Part shown: positions 36,616 to 45,354 of the stretch, in pieces | Layout of the letters: every line of letters begins with the position of its first letter | How positions within the stretch are numbered: the stretch's first letter is position 1 | Assembly (NCBI RefSeq): GCF_020554845.1 | Contig: NZ_JAJCIA010000005.1 | Span: forward strand, 1-64,000 | From: Blautia faecis | GTDB lineage: Bacteria; Bacillota; Clostridia; Lachnospirales; Lachnospiraceae | Length of the DNA stretch: 64,000 nucleotides | Direction of reading: 5' to 3' | Notes under the pieces: model-generated | Database searches by the model: none | Seen by the model: only the letters and a program-made list of their open reading frames with translations | What the model was told of the DNA's origin: nothing | Position numbers and translations under genes: made by a program

Positions 36616-38154
36616 TTATAACAGCTGGCGCAATGGTCTGATTATAATCCGCAGAACTCCATAGAAAAGTTTTTTCTGCCAGTTCAGCACTTTCGTTTCG
36701 TACTGTGCCCCTTCGGTCTCCTGTCCGTTTGACAGAACTTCTTTACTTTTTTCTATGTAAGTACCTTCCGTGGACTGAATCTGCTGATTCAGTTCTTTGC
36801 TGTCGATAACAAGCATTAATTCCGTATCCAGATAAGTACTTCTCATGTCCAGGTTATAGGATCCGACGACAGAGAGTCGGTCGTCAAGCAGGACTGCTTT
36901 GGTGTGAACTGGAACCTCGTTCATCAGCTCATATACATCGGCACCGGTATTCAGGATTTTCTTTTTCTGATTCAGGTAGTCGGTACAGCCCCAGGGGTTG
37001 GAGCCTTTCTCTACTGCGTTAAGAATGATCTTTAACTGGGCATGGGACGCGATTTCATTTAAAGTGTCGTACATGTATCCGTTGCAGATCACATATGGGG
37101 TCTGGATCGTTACATTTTCTGCGTTCTGCGCCAGATAGCGGATTGTCTGAAGTACCAGGGGCGTTTTGGGACCTGCATGGGTTCCGTTGTTGACAAGCGT
37201 AATTTTATTTGCCGGAATGGTATCCTCCTGCCAGGAGCTGTAATCTTCAATATCGGTGTATTTTTCTTTCAGGGAAGCGTAACGCATTTCTAAAGACTGG
37301 TACTGTTTTTCGTACTTTGAAAGTTTTTCCTGTGTCTCGTCTGTAATTTCATTTTCAACATTCGGTATTCCATTCACAATATTTGAGTTTTTTGAATTGC
37401 TTTCTGCACCCTCACTGTCATCCGATGCTTCTTCTGACACAGAAATATCTGAACTATTCTTTTTTCTTCCACCCTTTATTTGCACGCAGTCCTCATTCCA
37501 TATCTGCCGGAAATACGTTTCCAGTTCCTGCAGAGATTCTCCCTCGCCCTTTGTGATATCCCACACCAGAATATCCCTGTCCACATTGATATCCGTGGTA
37601 TAATCTCCAAGGAAAATATCATTGCTGTTGCGTCCACCCAGTAGATACATTTCGTCATCCACGATCACATATTTATCGTGCATACGGTAATTCAGCTTAA
37701 ATAAGCCTGCTGGAGTCACCGGATTGTAAACACCAACAACTACATTCTCCCTCGCTGCCAACGCCTGAAAGTCTTTACTTCCATTCAAGAAAAGCTGCTG
37801 GTAAATACCATCAATCAACAGTTTGATTTCCACACCTCTTTTGGCAGCTTGATCCAATGCTGCAAGAAGATCTGTTCCGCTTTCATCTGCCCGCAGATCA
37901 AAGGTTGCCAGTACAATACTCTTCTTCGCCGCTCCAATCATCCGCAGACGCCACAAAAGTGCCTCTTCATTGTCATCAATACAGCGGATCCGTTCGCCCC
38001 CTGACGTATCGGAAGTAAATTCTGTCTGTTTCAGCGTTTCCGTAAATTTTTCATCTGGCTTCCTGCAATACAGCGGTGCAAAAACATTTACCAGTACTAC
38101 AATAAGTAAAAACCATAAAAATATATTCCGTATTCGTTTTAGATTTTTCTTTAT
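36616..38154 (-). CDS. Phospholipase D-like protein with no conventional start codon
   Basis: Two HKD phosphodiesterase motifs are present: HDKYVIVDDEMYLLGGRNSN and HTKAVLLDDRLSVVGSYNLD. This marks a member of the PLD/cardiolipin-synthase superfamily, which acts on phospholipids. The open frame continues upstream of the first TTG (37956) for about 66 codons. These encode a believable N-terminus: basic KKNLKRIRNI, then a membrane helix FLWFLLIVVLVNVFAPLY. No ATG, GTG or TTG occurs in that stretch. The best candidate start is ATA at 38154 (giving M/I-KKNLKR), with GAAAGGG ten bases upstream. Full length would be about 512 residues. A Ser/Glu/Asn-rich insertion lies between the two motifs. Either a rare AUA start or a mutated start codon is implied. 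Confidence 0.75.
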   Translation of the reverse strand: MKKNLKRIRNIFLWFLLIVVLVNVFAPLYCRKPDEKFTETLKQTEFTSDTSGGERIRCIDDNEEALLWRLRMIGAAKKSIVLATFDLRADESGTDLLAALDQAAKRGVEIKLLIDGIYQQLFLNGSKDFQALAARENVVVGVYNPVTPAGLFKLNYRMHDKYVIVDDEMYLLGGRNSNDIFLGDYTTDINVDRDILVWDITKGEGESLQELETYFRQIWNEDCVQIKGGRKKNSSDISVSEEASDDSEGAESNSKNSNIVNGIPNVENEITDETQEKLSKYEKQYQSLEMRYASLKEKYTDIEDYSSWQEDTIPANKITLVNNGTHAGPKTPLVLQTIRYLAQNAENVTIQTPYVICNGYMYDTLNEIASHAQLKIILNAVEKGSNPWGCTDYLNQKKKILNTGADVYELMNEVPVHTKAVLLDDRLSVVGSYNLDMRSTYLDTELMLVIDSKELNQQIQSTEGTYIEKSKEVLSNGQETEGAQYETKVLNWQKKLFYGVLRIIIRPLRQLL

Positions 38155-38175
38155 CGTTATACACCCTTTCTAAAA

Positions 38176-38547
38176 TCAACATTCCCACAAATATTTTTTT
38201 AAATCTACACAACCATTTTCTTTCAGAGTAACTCCTTCCTCTTTCAGCAGCCACTCCTGCTCTGTCCACCCCGGTGCCAGCCTCCCCATATGGTTCACCA
38301 CCCGATGGCAGGGAAACTTCCCATAGTTCTCTGCATGTGACAACACTCCCGCCACCAATCTGGAATTCTTCTCCCGCCCGATCAGCTTCGCGATCTGTCC
38401 ATAGGTTGCCACTCTCCCCGCCGGAATTTCCTCCACCACGGAAAGAATCTCATAGGCAAGATCATCGTTTAATTTGGAGATATTTTCTTTGCGCTTGTTT
38501 GTTTTCAGTAAATCTGAAAAGGGATCATCAATCATAACTTTTGTCAC
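38176..38547 (-). CDS. MGMT/Ada-family DNA alkyltransferase-like protein
   Basis: A 123-residue protein with the conserved C-terminal domain of O6-methylguanine-DNA methyltransferase: IPAGRVATYGQIAKLIG (DNA-binding helix with the Arg finger region) and the active-site motif PCHRVV with reactive Cys. The short length and lack of the N-terminal domain are typical of the small MGMT-like/ATL group, but ATL proteins carry Trp in place of the Cys, whereas here the Cys is kept. It is immediately upstream of the PLD-like gene. The last base of the CRISPR trailer region lies about 50 bases upstream of its start. Confidence 0.85.
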   Translation of the reverse strand: MTKVMIDDPFSDLLKTNKRKENISKLNDDLAYEILSVVEEIPAGRVATYGQIAKLIGREKNSRLVAGVLSHAENYGKFPCHRVVNHMGRLAPGWTEQEWLLKEEGVTLKENGCVDLKKYLWEC

Positions 38548-38599
38548 CTACTTTTATTCATTTCTATTTTGCTGTGTAGTATTACAACTGCTAACGCAC

Positions 38600-39552
38600 A
38601 TTTCAAATTTCTCTCTAAGCGAGGCTACAATTCCGTTTCCATCAACATCACTATCGGAACCATTTCAATTCGCGCCTCTCTGCGAGAGGCTGCTGTTCTA
38701 TGGCTGCAGAGACCTGACAAGCCTAGATTTATTTCAATTCACGTCTCTCTGCAAGAGGCTACGGTAAGAATATCCATATGTGTCACCCTGTTCGTTATTT
38801 CAATTCACGCCTCTCTGCGAGAGGCTACCTTAACGGAGATTACTGCTTCACTTTCAATGTATTTCAATTCACGCCTCTCTGCGAGAGGCTACAACTTTGC
38901 TTCTGTTCTTCGGGTCTCAAGCTCTATTTCAATTCACGCCTCTCTGCGAGAGGCTACATTTCTGTGCATCTGCTTGAATTTGTTTTCTACACATTTCAAT
39001 TCACGCCTCTCTGCGAGAGGCTACTTTCTGCATATATATCCTCCTGGTCGTGTTTATTATTTCAATTCACGCCTCTCTGCGAGAGGCTACGTTCCAAACC
39101 TGTGTTGGTTTCCGCTCTTCGCTATTTCAATTCACGCCTCTCTGCGAGAGGCTACCAAGATCGCGCTCTTCCCGGCACTCTGCGTCCTTGATTTCAATTC
39201 ACGCCTCTCTGCGAGAGGCTACTTTTCACTGATTGCTTGATTTCATCTTTTGTCATATTTCAATTCACGCCTCTCTGCGAGAGGCTACAGATTGTCATGT
39301 TGCTACTGATAATCTGATTTAGATTTCAATTCACGCCTCTCTGCGAGAGGCTACCCTGGTGGCGTTGTTCATACCATTCTATAGATGGATATTTCAATTC
39401 ACGCCTCTCTGCGAGAGGCTACATAGATTTATTTCTGGCACTGTTGCAGTTCTTATTTCAATTCACGCCTCTCTGCGAGAGGCTACTCTTGCCGACCGAT
39501 ATGCTAAAATCTGGCATAATATTTCAATTCACGCCTCTCTGCGAGAGGCTAC
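38600..39552 (-). CRISPR. Type I-C CRISPR array, 14 repeats plus one degenerate, 32-bp repeat
   Basis: On the plus strand repeats read ATTTCAATTCACGCC...GAGAGGCTAC (32 bp). Read on the minus strand they start GTAGCCTC and end TTGAAAT, as in type I-C. Repeats start at 38662, 38731, 38797, 38861, 38926, 38993, 39059, 39124, 39191, 39257, 39323, 39391, 39455 and 39521; a badly decayed copy lies at 38600-38628. Spacers are 32-37 bp, mostly 33-35. The repeats at 38662 and 38731 have one to three substitutions; those from 38797 on are identical. The leader lies on the cas2 side, so new spacers enter near 39552 and the oldest, decayed repeats are near 38600. The stem is formed by GCCTCTC and GAGAGGC. 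Confidence 0.98.
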
Positions 39553-39727
39553 AGCAAAAACAGACAATATATAGCTGTATTTCAGCTTAATTTTTGTTTA
39601 ATTAGTTTACTTTGTTATATTCATTCAATTATTCTCTAATTAAACAGCAAAGTTCTTTACATTTATATAATTTTATATTGCGCCAGTCTCCCGAAGTTTT
39701 ATGTATGGGATATATACGCGCAAGTTC
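39553..39727 (-). promoter_or_regulatory. CRISPR leader
   Basis: A 175-bp, strongly AT-rich stretch between the identical-repeat end of the array and cas2. It ends with TTTTTGCT next to the first repeat on the minus strand. Its position and composition fit the leader that promotes array transcription and guides spacer insertion. Confidence 0.75.
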
Positions 39728-40018
39728 TTAGAATAGCAACGGCTCCCCAGCTTCAACTTTCAGTTTTTTTCCCATAGAATCGATTTTGTTCTGATATGAA
39801 TTCCCTAGTCTATAAAATCGAATCGAATCCACATCTTCATTTATTTCTTTGCTTAACTCATGTTTCAAAGCTGTAAGCTGAGTTGCATCTACCAAAACCT
39901 CAAAAACAGAATTTTGCACTCTCACACCATACCGCTCGCACAATTTTGCTACTCTTCGAAGTCTTTTTTCACCTGCAACAGTCATTGTATTTACATCATA
40001 CGTTATTACAACAAGCAT
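39728..40018 (-). CDS. cas2: CRISPR-associated endonuclease Cas2
   Basis: A 96-residue ferredoxin-fold protein: VVITYDVNT (beta-1 with the conserved Asp), RRVAKLCERYGVRVQNSVFE and a C-terminal RFYRLGN strand. Cas2 forms the Cas1-Cas2 integrase scaffold for spacer acquisition. It is the last cas gene, three bases after cas1, and lies next to the leader. Confidence 0.97.
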   Translation of the reverse strand: MLVVITYDVNTMTVAGEKRLRRVAKLCERYGVRVQNSVFEVLVDATQLTALKHELSKEINEDVDSIRFYRLGNSYQNKIDSMGKKLKVEAGEPLLF

Positions 40019-40021
40019 TTT

Positions 40022-41044
40022 TCACCTCCAGGAATACGGTGGATATTCATCCAAATCGCCACGCAGAACTCTGGCAAATAACATTGCTTGAGCATATGGA
40101 ATCATTCCAATTTCAATATTTTCATCCAGGAAAGGATGTCTAATAGTTTCCTTTTTTCTTTTTTGCCAAGCATTTAGAACTTTTCTTCTTCCTTTATCGT
40201 TTAAATATACCGCTTCCGAATCAGTTTCAAAATCCTTAGCTTGTAATTGTCCTTTATGAAAAAGTGACAAAACGAATCTGTCGCACAACGGTGCTCGCAG
40301 CTCTTCTACAAGATCTAGCGCAAAAGATGGACGCCCAGGTCGTAACACATGTAAATACCCTGCGGCAGGATCAAGTCCTACTGTTTCCAATGCCGATTGT
40401 GTCTCGCGAGTCAACAACATATAAACAAATGATAATGCTGCATTTACTTCATTCCTAGGAGGTCTTCTGCTTCTAACTTCAAAAACAAATTCTTTTGAAT
40501 CCAGCATATTATCAAACTGCGCAAAATAGATTGTCGCAGCAGCCCCTTCCAGCCCTCGAATGGCATCTATATCATTGATAGCTTGCAATTTTCTTGCGTT
40601 TACACTAAGTTTATTAGCAGCTTCTATCAAAGCTCTCTTCTTTTCTTCTTCGTCTTTATTTCTTGCACTTCTTAAAAGAACAGCTTTTGCATTACGAATT
40701 TTCCCATAAATTATATTTCTTACTATTTTAACAGAAAATTCATCATCGTTTAAACTTTCATACTGTCTTTTTCGTAATAAAACATTTCCACTTACAGGAC
40801 CGCATACTCTTCCAAGAAATTTTCCATTCTCGGACAAAAATGCAATTGAAATTCCCATTTCTCCACAAAATCCAATCAACGGTGTCGAAACTGTATTTTG
40901 CCCAAAACATATAATCGCTTCAATAGTGTGCGCTGGCACTGAAATCTTTTCCTCACCATCCATTTCCACAACTATGTTTTGATTACGCACGTGTATATAG
41001 CTGCCAGGTGTAAGAATATAAATTGTATTTAAAAGCCTCTTCAT
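40022..41044 (-). CDS. cas1: CRISPR-associated integrase Cas1 (type I-C)
   Basis: A 340-residue Cas1 with an N-terminal beta domain (LLNTIYILTPGSYIHV) and a helical catalytic domain. Metal ligands are visible in ALEGAAATIYF-like sequence (here GLEGAAATIYFAQF, Glu), HVLRPGRPSFALDLVEELRA (His and Asp/Glu). The start ATG 41044 overlaps the cas4 stop (ATGA), so translation is coupled; an ATG two codons upstream is also possible. Confidence 0.97.
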   Translation of the reverse strand: MKRLLNTIYILTPGSYIHVRNQNIVVEMDGEEKISVPAHTIEAIICFGQNTVSTPLIGFCGEMGISIAFLSENGKFLGRVCGPVSGNVLLRKRQYESLNDDEFSVKIVRNIIYGKIRNAKAVLLRSARNKDEEEKKRALIEAANKLSVNARKLQAINDIDAIRGLEGAAATIYFAQFDNMLDSKEFVFEVRSRRPPRNEVNAALSFVYMLLTRETQSALETVGLDPAAGYLHVLRPGRPSFALDLVEELRAPLCDRFVLSLFHKGQLQAKDFETDSEAVYLNDKGRRKVLNAWQKRKKETIRHPFLDENIEIGMIPYAQAMLFARVLRGDLDEYPPYSWR

Positions 41045-41706
41045 ATGCATTCGCCCTCCTCCGCTTCCAATTTCAATTTTTCACAATATTCAGAAGCAGA
41101 TTTTTTCACTTTAGGCATACAATACTCCAACATAGAACATTTTTTACATTTCGAGCCATACTTTGCCTCTGGAATGATAAATGCTTCACGAATTCGTCTT
41201 AACTCTGACGCAGCATTACGCACCATTATTCTCAATTCTTCTGTAAGCTCAACGCGCAAACATTTATGAGAGGATATAAAAAATATTTCTCCTTCTGGAA
41301 TATTTGTCTGATACATTTCTTCCAGACACATTGCCTCTGCACATAACTGAATTTTATACTCTAATTCATCTTCCCGGACCTTTCCATGCTTATACTCTAT
41401 TGGAAATAAAGTTACCTTAAAGTCAACAGCCGGAATTATACAACCGTTATCAGCTCTTGTCGCTTCAATACAGTCGCATTTCCCGTTCAATCCCAATTCT
41501 TCGGAAACCACTTCATATTCATAAAGTTTAAGAAATTCTCCTCTTTTCTCAATCCTTTGTGTATGAACTCTTTCATGTTCAGCACGCCCTTTCGCAGTTT
41601 CCACATTTTCAACCCAGACACGTTCATTTAAAAGAATAGCAGCTCGTCTTGGGCAATAACATATCTGAGAAAGCCAACTTAAAGGAAGATACTCTTTATC
41701 ATTCAT
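41041..41706 (-). CDS. cas4: CRISPR-associated exonuclease Cas4
   Basis: A 221-residue RecB-like nuclease. An N-terminal Cys (QICYCPRRAAIL) and the C-terminal CKKCSMLEYCMP cluster supply four iron-sulfur ligands. The nuclease Asp/Glu-Lys core lies around PAVDFKVTLFPIEYKHGK. In type I-C systems Cas4 trims prespacers and selects the PAM with Cas1-Cas2. The start at ATG 41706 overlaps the end of cas7. Confidence 0.95.
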   Translation of the reverse strand: MNDKEYLPLSWLSQICYCPRRAAILLNERVWVENVETAKGRAEHERVHTQRIEKRGEFLKLYEYEVVSEELGLNGKCDCIEATRADNGCIIPAVDFKVTLFPIEYKHGKVREDELEYKIQLCAEAMCLEEMYQTNIPEGEIFFISSHKCLRVELTEELRIMVRNAASELRRIREAFIIPEAKYGSKCKKCSMLEYCMPKVKKSASEYCEKLKLEAEEGECI

Positions 41707-42694
41707 TTGTAAACCATTCCTCATTTTCAGGAAGATGATTCCATACTATATCATTGAATGCATCTTCTTTAAAGCCTATTTCAACTCCTTTTGGAACACA
41801 ATTCAAATGAACAGCTGCAGTATAATCATGATAGCTTCTGGGATAAACTACATGTTCTTTCTTCTTAACTTCTACCAGATCAAACAATTTATGTGCCGGT
41901 GCGCATCCTAGTTTTGCCTGACGAACTCTCTGCTCCAGATCAGAATCAGTCCCCACATGTTTAAAAATAATCAGTGGAGAAACCACTTCCATCTCTCCTT
42001 TACTTGCGGAACGATTGTGCTCATACATATTCATAATCGCTTCAAATAAAAGATTTAAATCTTCTTCATCAAATCCTGTTTCTGCTGCTAGATTAGCACT
42101 GATAAATCCCCTTATCTCATATAATCCAAAAGGAATAAGCTGTTTTCGTCCCATTGTCCGAAGTTTATCTTCTGATTTCTCATTTTCCATCTGCTGATAA
42201 TCTTCCAATTTCAAATCCTTTTCTCCATCTGTTACTGCCATACGAGTTATGGAAATATCAAGTGGTAAAACCGGATCCAGACTTTTTCCAAATGTAATCT
42301 GAACTGGACCTCTTACTTGCCCTGCATTCGGTCCGGTACTCATTACCGCACCAAACGTACGTACATCATAAAACAATTCACAGGCTTTCTGCCGTCCTGC
42401 ATAAATTGCCTCTTTCGCTTTCGCACAATCTTCAACCCCAGCCTCTCTTTTTGCTCTGGCAATATGCCTATTTATGTTTGTTGATTTCTGCACGATAATC
42501 TCCATTCCTGGTTCTCCCGCTTTTGACATAGTTACATAATTTCTAATCAATCTTTTAGTAGATACATCAGAAATATATCCCTGCATAGTTTGCGGATCTA
42601 CTCTCGGAGTATTTCCCATATCAGGATCACCATTAGGATTTGCATTGGTGCATGCTACATAATAAATAAACTCATATCGATTTTTAATTGCCAT
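41699..42694 (-). CDS. cas7: Type I-C Cascade backbone protein Cas7 (Csd2)
   Basis: A 331-residue Cas7/Csd2 protein with the typical start FIYYVACTNANPNGDPDMGN and the inner motif VRTFGAVMSTGPNAGQVRGP. Several copies coat the crRNA spacer in the interference complex. It is located between cas8c and cas4, and AAGGGGGA precedes ATG 42694. Confidence 0.97.
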   Translation of the reverse strand: MAIKNRYEFIYYVACTNANPNGDPDMGNTPRVDPQTMQGYISDVSTKRLIRNYVTMSKAGEPGMEIIVQKSTNINRHIARAKREAGVEDCAKAKEAIYAGRQKACELFYDVRTFGAVMSTGPNAGQVRGPVQITFGKSLDPVLPLDISITRMAVTDGEKDLKLEDYQQMENEKSEDKLRTMGRKQLIPFGLYEIRGFISANLAAETGFDEEDLNLLFEAIMNMYEHNRSASKGEMEVVSPLIIFKHVGTDSDLEQRVRQAKLGCAPAHKLFDLVEVKKKEHVVYPRSYHDYTAAVHLNCVPKGVEIGFKEDAFNDIVWNHLPENEEWFTNE

Positions 42695-42716
42695 AGTAAA
42701 ATCCCCCTTATATGTA

Positions 42717-44510
42717 TTAATCTTCTACATTATTTTTCTTCTTTGCAATTCTTTCATTTTTATCTTTCTGCAATTTCGTACACATCTGTCTGTATCCCAA
42801 CGCAAAATACGCTTGTTCTTCCAACGTCAGTGTTGCTGGAATTGCTTTTCCTATTGCACAATAAACATCATTCAAAGTATCTTCATATTGTTTTCTCAGC
42901 CATTCATTTTCTATTTTTTCAAGATGATACGCTGATAATCTGGATATCTGTCCTAACACCAATGCTGGCATCTGACTTGCACTTGAATAATAACGCTGTA
43001 CAATTGTAGCATTTACATTTTTCATTGCAACATTCTGTATTGCAGCGTGAACCGCCATAGCAGCACCGCAATGGTATGCTGCACTTTTATGTGTGGAATC
43101 GTATTCTGACATAATTTCAGCCCCCTTTCTTCTCATAAGCCAAACTTTCAGCCACTGGCAAGCAGTTGCATCTGGAATTTGTATGCTAGTTGAATTTTCC
43201 TCTTTTTCCAACATCTGTGAACGAATATATGCTAAAGAGCGAACTGCAACCACATCTGGCAATGGTGTTCCGTTTATAATTGCACCAATAATTGCCTGCG
43301 TGATTTCTGGTAATTCTTTACCTACTCTTTCCCATATCTTGCTATCGGAATTTTGTTTTTTCAGCAAACATAATAATCTTGCATTTAATTTTTTACTTTT
43401 TTCATTTTGTATTCCATTCAAGTCTTTCAATTCCAACTGCTCATTCCAAAGAGCAACATTTTTTTGTAATTCTTCATATGAACCACGTTCATACTGCCGA
43501 ATCATAACGCGTCCATTAACGCCAGATAACAAACATATAGTATATTGATTCGAAAGAGATGGGATTTTTTCACCTGTTGTAACGCTTTTAACTAATTTTG
43601 ATGCTTGAATCTCTGCAATTCTAGCCTCTCTAGTTCTATCATCCTCTGATATGTCCTCTTCCACATCAACATTTTCTGCCATAGTTATTCCCAGAAAATT
43701 AGCCCTCAGAATAGGATCACTGTTGTCTTCGATATTCTGCTCATACCAATGAACAAACTTCATATTTGCCAATACCGGAGCATGTTCTAATAAGTGATCC
43801 AGAGCTGCTTTAACAGCAAAAAAAGCATTTTCTGATACTGGTGCATTCACACTCTTCTTCTGATCATAAGAACAAAATGCACTTTTATCAAAACAGATCA
43901 AAGCATCACCACGAGCATGTCCTCCAACTACAGCAAGCCCATTAACCGGAGGAACTGTTTCCATTGGAACTGTCTCTTCTCCAGTAATCAAGCATAAAGA
44001 CCTTTCTTTTTTCTCTATATCGAAAAACTTCTTTCGATATGTATCCCACCACTCCTTTAAGCACTTTGCCTGTACGATTTTTTTCCCATCAACTATAAAA
44101 GAAATCCGATCTGATCCTTTTATTTTGTTTTCATTTAAGGCTTCCGCAACTAATAAAAGCGTTTTTTCATCCTCTGCCATTTTCACACATACTTCAAATT
44201 CCGAAATCCTATCACTTCCGTCCTTCAAAACCTGGTAATAAAAATTTCTTTTTACTTTTGTCTTATCTTCCTGATCTAAAAGATCTTTAAAAATCACTGA
44301 CCTCTTTTCTACAATTGGGTTACATTTCTCTTTTCCATTTGCAAGACTTCCAATATCCGGACATAAAACAGGTGTATCATCCCCTAATATAATTCCGAGA
44401 AATTCACCTTTTTTGCTTAACGAAACATACGCTTTTATTGTTTTGTTGCTATAACCAGGAGGCAAAACCAGATTATTTTTCATTGCATAATCATATAATG
44501 CCTTCAGCAT
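42717..44510 (-). CDS. cas8c: Type I-C large subunit Cas8c (Csd1)
   Basis: A 597-residue Csd1-family protein. It starts MLKALYDYAMKNNLVLPPGY and contains the family-typical NGLAVVGGHARGDALICFDK segment and the C-terminal ALVLGQISRLSAYHLEKIE. Cas8c recognises the PAM and helps to load target DNA. In I-C systems a small Cas11 subunit is translated from an internal start near the 3' end of cas8c; an internal Met such as MSEYDSTHKSAAYHCGAAMA (around 43,110) would suit this but is unproven. It overlaps the end of cas5 by seven bases. Confidence 0.95.
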   Translation of the reverse strand: MLKALYDYAMKNNLVLPPGYSNKTIKAYVSLSKKGEFLGIILGDDTPVLCPDIGSLANGKEKCNPIVEKRSVIFKDLLDQEDKTKVKRNFYYQVLKDGSDRISEFEVCVKMAEDEKTLLLVAEALNENKIKGSDRISFIVDGKKIVQAKCLKEWWDTYRKKFFDIEKKERSLCLITGEETVPMETVPPVNGLAVVGGHARGDALICFDKSAFCSYDQKKSVNAPVSENAFFAVKAALDHLLEHAPVLANMKFVHWYEQNIEDNSDPILRANFLGITMAENVDVEEDISEDDRTREARIAEIQASKLVKSVTTGEKIPSLSNQYTICLLSGVNGRVMIRQYERGSYEELQKNVALWNEQLELKDLNGIQNEKSKKLNARLLCLLKKQNSDSKIWERVGKELPEITQAIIGAIINGTPLPDVVAVRSLAYIRSQMLEKEENSTSIQIPDATACQWLKVWLMRRKGAEIMSEYDSTHKSAAYHCGAAMAVHAAIQNVAMKNVNATIVQRYYSSASQMPALVLGQISRLSAYHLEKIENEWLRKQYEDTLNDVYCAIGKAIPATLTLEEQAYFALGYRQMCTKLQKDKNERIAKKKNNVED

Positions 44511-45148
44511 TTTCTTCCCCCTTTCAACACTTCAGGGCTGTCATATGTCGGAACATTTATAATGCCATGTTCTACAACAGCGTGATACAGCGACAATTGT
44601 GTCTTAACTTTTTTTCTTATCTCGCAATCATGAAGATCAAAAATATCATAAACCATTAATCCCCCATCCATATTGATGTCAATTGCCTCTTTACTTCCAT
44701 CACTTTCCTCAAAATAAGCTGTGAACTCTCTTACCCCAAGGGATGGCTGGTAATAACATTTTCCGTTTCTTATTCTTCTGTAAGCCTGATCATATAGTTG
44801 CTGCTCTCTGCCTTTGAAATCAGGTCTTGGACAAATAGATGCCGTTATCCGATATCTTACGTCCTTTAACGCTACAGTCTGTCTTTGTGTCCTTTCTTCG
44901 TCTGTATATATTACTTTATTATTAACTCTTGTTTTCACTTCATTCCGCTTAAAACTAATATATTGAATCGGATTTAATATTTCAATCCGATCAATCTGCC
45001 AATAAAATTCCGCTGGCTTGCTATAGATAGCAGATAATATTCCTCTACATGCCGATGGGGTTGGAAAGGGATATGTCAAACGTTCCACTTTTGCATAAGG
45101 CGGTGTGAAGCATGCAAAGTCCCCCCAAACTTCAATTGATATCGCCAT
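44504..45148 (-). CDS. cas5: Cas5c (Cas5d), crRNA-processing Cascade subunit
   Basis: A 214-residue RAMP-fold protein that starts with ISIEVWGDFACFTPPYAKVE and has FPTPSACRGILSAIY, both typical of type I-C Cas5. In I-C systems it replaces Cas6 by cutting pre-crRNA at the repeat stem and caps the crRNA 5' handle. It has its own putative promoter about 180 bases upstream, and a perfect palindrome lies between that promoter and the ribosome-binding site (AAGGAGAAGGAAG). Confidence 0.95.
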   Translation of the reverse strand: MAISIEVWGDFACFTPPYAKVERLTYPFPTPSACRGILSAIYSKPAEFYWQIDRIEILNPIQYISFKRNEVKTRVNNKVIYTDEERTQRQTVALKDVRYRITASICPRPDFKGREQQLYDQAYRRIRNGKCYYQPSLGVREFTAYFEESDGSKEAIDINMDGGLMVYDIFDLHDCEIRKKVKTQLSLYHAVVEHGIINVPTYDSPEVLKGGRKC

Positions 45149-45181
45149 TCAAATCACTTCCTTCTCCTTTTATTTGGCAAT

Positions 45182-45205
45182 ATGGGGCTGATAAATCAGC
45201 CCCAT
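45182..45205. promoter_or_regulatory. Perfect palindrome between cas3 and cas5
   Basis: ATGGGGCTGAT and ATCAGCCCCAT are perfect 11-bp arms with a two-base loop, about 35 bases before the cas5 start codon. No T run follows on the minus strand, so it is not a normal terminator. An operator, or an RNA stem affecting processing or translation of the cas5-cas2 mRNA, would fit. Confidence 0.6.
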
Positions 45206-45325
45206 ACACGCACATTAACAATAAACACATTTCTATTCTCACCAATTTTTATCCACATACGCAATATAAACTTTTACATATCATTTTCATATTTCAATAT
45301 GGTTTTCGTTATTGGTGTCGTGTTA

Positions 45326-45354
45326 ATTGTATCATTCCCCACATAATTCGTCAA
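45326..45354 (-). promoter_or_regulatory. Internal cas promoter (cas5-cas8c-cas7-cas4-cas1-cas2)
   Basis: On the minus strand TTGACG (45349-45354) and TACAAT (45326-45331) are 17 bases apart. The -35 hexamer overlaps the cas3 stop codon. The -35 block TGTTGACGAA is the same as in the cas3 promoter. Confidence 0.6.

Noticed and set aside
36616..37956. Phospholipase D-like gene starting at TTG 37956
   Set aside because: It would remove the membrane helix and leave a fragment starting inside the first catalytic domain; no ribosome-binding site is near that TTG.
38569..39574. Several open frames of 60-220 codons within the CRISPR region
   Set aside because: They are translations of the regular repeat-spacer units (recurring ISIHASLREAT / FQFTPLCERL) and not genes.
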